From assembly GCA_009922295.1 (NCBI GenBank), contig RFWA01000097.1:1-8219 (forward strand): a DNA stretch of 8,219 bases. Direction: 5' to 3'. This stretch comes from Betaproteobacteria bacterium. GTDB taxonomy: Bacteria > Pseudomonadota > Gammaproteobacteria > Burkholderiales > Burkholderiaceae_C. Position 1 is the first letter of the stretch, and every line of letters begins with the position of its first letter. The position numbers and the translations under genes are program-made. Of this stretch, positions 6,807 to 8,219 are shown piece after piece. The notes under the pieces are model-generated. The model had not been told where the DNA came from and searched no databases. It saw only the letters and a list, made by a program, of their open reading frames with translations.

Positions 6807-7572
6807 GAAGATAAAGCTCGCGCAAGCGCTGCAGTCGTGACGCGTCGAGGCCGAGCTGGTTTTTCAGGTAACGCTCTACCCCACCAAACTCGGTGTCTAC
6901 CGCATCAAACGCTGCCTCCAGGAAACCTTCCTGAACACGCCAGAGAACGTTCAGGACATCCTGTGACAAGGCAACGGTCGTCCGCTCCGGCATCTGATAG
7001 TGCGTATTGGTCAGCAGATAGTCCTTCAAGACGACATCCCGCGACGCACCCAGGGCAGACAAAATCAGGGCGGCTGCAAAACCGGTTCGGTCTTTGCCGG
7101 CTGTACAGTGAAACACCAGAGGGCTGTCGTCCTCCAGCAGGTAAGCAAACAAGTCAGCAAAGCGGGAGGAGTTAGCGATCACAAAATCGCGGTAAGTTTG
7201 CTTCATCAGGTCAACGGTCAGCGCCGCGGTCACTGACTCGCCAGCATCGAGCAGTGCCTTCATGCCTTGAACGACTGTCGGCTCGATCGCCAGCGAATGC
7301 ACTGTAGCTTCAGGCAAACTGCAGACCAGTTCGGCGCGCTCAGAAACACCGCGGAAGTCACATACCCGGTTTAAACCGAGAGCCGTCAGGACGGCCCGAT
7401 CCTCGGTGGTTAGGCCAGCCAGATGATCGGAGCGAAACAGCCGACGCCAACGAACGATGTGACCATCCTGCGTGGCATAGCCGCCCAGATCACGAAAATT
7501 GGTGGCTCCTGCAAGCGGCAAATGCCGGGACAGCGCTGAAGAAGGGCTTGTCGTCACGTTCACGTTAGTCAT
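6796..7572 (-). CDS. Protein-tyrosine phosphatase, MptpB/LipA-like (Y_phosphatase3 family)
   Basis: The protein (258 residues) carries the Cys-x5-Arg phosphatase loop as HC(156)TAGKDR(162)TG, the form typical of the tyrosine phosphatase family that includes Mycobacterium PtpB and Listeria LipA; the extra Lys-Asp in the loop is linked there to activity on phosphoinositides as well as phosphotyrosine. Other family blocks are NFRDLGGY (25-32), LFRSDHL (45-51) and CDFRG (71-75), the usual site of the DLR-type motif. There is no signal peptide or membrane segment, so it is probably cytoplasmic. Its substrate cannot be told from sequence. The ATG at 7572 is 33 bases after the stop of the aldo/keto reductase upstream, suggesting one transcript, but no good Shine-Dalgarno precedes it (the nearest GGAG is about 23 bases away). 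In-frame GTG codons at residues 4 and 6 are alternatives. It converges on rpoD across a shared terminator. Confidence 0.9.
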   Translation of the reverse strand: MTNVNVTTSPSSALSRHLPLAGATNFRDLGGYATQDGHIVRWRRLFRSDHLAGLTTEDRAVLTALGLNRVCDFRGVSERAELVCSLPEATVHSLAIEPTVVQGMKALLDAGESVTAALTVDLMKQTYRDFVIANSSRFADLFAYLLEDDSPLVFHCTAGKDRTGFAAALILSALGASRDVVLKDYLLTNTHYQMPERTTVALSQDVLNVLWRVQEGFLEAAFDAVDTEFGGVERYLKNQLGLDASRLQRLRELYLQKI

Positions 7573-7605
7573 GCGATGACGATAGCACGAAGCGACTCCA
7601 CTGCC

Positions 7606-8219
7606 TTAAAACGACTCTGTATCCACCTCACCGCTCGACTGCGCCCCATAACGGGCACCGTGCACAGTTTTCTGGTTGATCAAGCCATCCAGCCGGGTCA
7701 GCAGGTCGGGCGCCAGCATGAAGCCACTCGCGCCCAGGTCATCCGTCAGGTGGTCCACATTGGTGGTCCCAGGAATTGGCACGATGTAGGACTCTTGGTG
7801 CAGTAGCCAGGCCAGCGCCAGCTGGGCCGGAGTGCACCCCGCCTCTCGCGCCAAAGCCAGATAAGCGGGTATCAATGCCAGGTTGGCCGCGTAGTTGGCT
7901 GGCTCAAAGCGCGGCATGCTACGCCGGATGTCCTTGGCGTCCAGCGCGACCAAGTCCAGCGGGGAATTACATAAAAACCCGCGTGCGACCGGGCTAAATG
8001 CGACAAACGCGGTCCCCAGCTCGCGGCAGGCGTCCAGCACCGCGATCTCCGGGTTGCGCGTCCACAGTGAATACTCCGTCTGCACGGCGGCGATCGGATG
8101 CACCGCGTGCGCCCGACGCAAGGTGGCTGCTGATACTTCAGACAGGCCAATGGCACGCAGCTTTCCGGCCTTTACCAGGTCGGACAAGGCACCAACGCTG
8201 TCTTCAATCGGCACAGCTT
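7606..8219 (-). CDS. Aldo/keto reductase, C-terminal two thirds
   Basis: These ~204 residues are the latter part of a (beta/alpha)8 NADPH-dependent aldo/keto reductase of the broad bacterial AKR group (YajO/Tas/AKR13-like). The frame is open to the right edge (preceding codons read Ala-Val), and relatives have VPIEDTVGAM here, so the GTG at 8214 is internal. The catalytic Asp-Tyr-Lys-His residues are in the missing N-terminal part. What can be seen is typical: VKAGKLRAIGLSE, the QTEYSLWTRNPE strand, FSPVARGFL, and the cofactor-binding end VPIPGTTNVDHLTDDLGA. The substrate is unknown; such enzymes reduce small aldehydes and ketones. It stops 33 bases before the phosphatase start, and the pair is probably co-transcribed from a promoter outside the window. 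Confidence 0.92.
   Translation of the reverse strand, partial: AVPIEDSVGALSDLVKAGKLRAIGLSEVSAATLRRAHAVHPIAAVQTEYSLWTRNPEIAVLDACRELGTAFVAFSPVARGFLCNSPLDLVALDAKDIRRSMPRFEPANYAANLALIPAYLALAREAGCTPAQLALAWLLHQESYIVPIPGTTNVDHLTDDLGASGFMLAPDLLTRLDGLINQKTVHGARYGAQSSGEVDTESF

Overview
The window is an ordinary stretch of housekeeping and metabolic genes from a betaproteobacterium. It is probably a member of the Comamonadaceae (Rhodoferax/Polaromonas-like). That placement rests on the protein flavour of DnaG and RpoD (a long Lys/Ala-rich N-terminal tail on sigma-70), the high-GC coding style, and a short AT-rich palindromic segment resembling dispersed repeats I recall from that family. It is made from memory of family features, not from a search.

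Layout. On the + strand: the C-terminal part of a 3-hydroxyacyl-CoA dehydrogenase of the short-chain dehydrogenase family, cut by the left edge (2-394); a lipoprotein gamma-glutamyltransferase (489-2207); DNA primase dnaG (2232-4124); a 254-base gap holding a strong -10 element and a long rpoD leader (4125-4378); and the primary sigma factor rpoD (4379-6754). A 13-bp-stem terminator (6760-6806) closes this block. On the - strand, converging on the terminator: a protein-tyrosine phosphatase of the MptpB/LipA type (6796-7572) and, 33 bases upstream of it, an aldo/keto reductase cut by the right edge (7606-8219).

How the genes relate. dnaG-rpoD is the remnant of the macromolecular synthesis operon (classically rpsU-dnaG-rpoD), linking initiation of replication primers and of transcription. 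Here the gene directly before dnaG is ggt, not rpsU or yqeY, and it sits only 24 bases away with no visible terminator. Primase may therefore be co-transcribed with a glutathione-degrading lipoprotein. rpoD has its own TATAAT in the gap. The two minus-strand genes probably form a small operon unrelated to the block on the left.

I found no tRNA, rRNA, CRISPR array, insertion sequence, phage gene or defence system. The points most worth a second look are an AT-rich palindromic insertion kept in frame inside the dnaG linker with an 8-G tract just after it, a gamma-glutamyltransferase that appears to lack about 35 conserved N-terminal residues, an AT-hook-like motif in the RpoD tail, and the unexplained rpoD leader.
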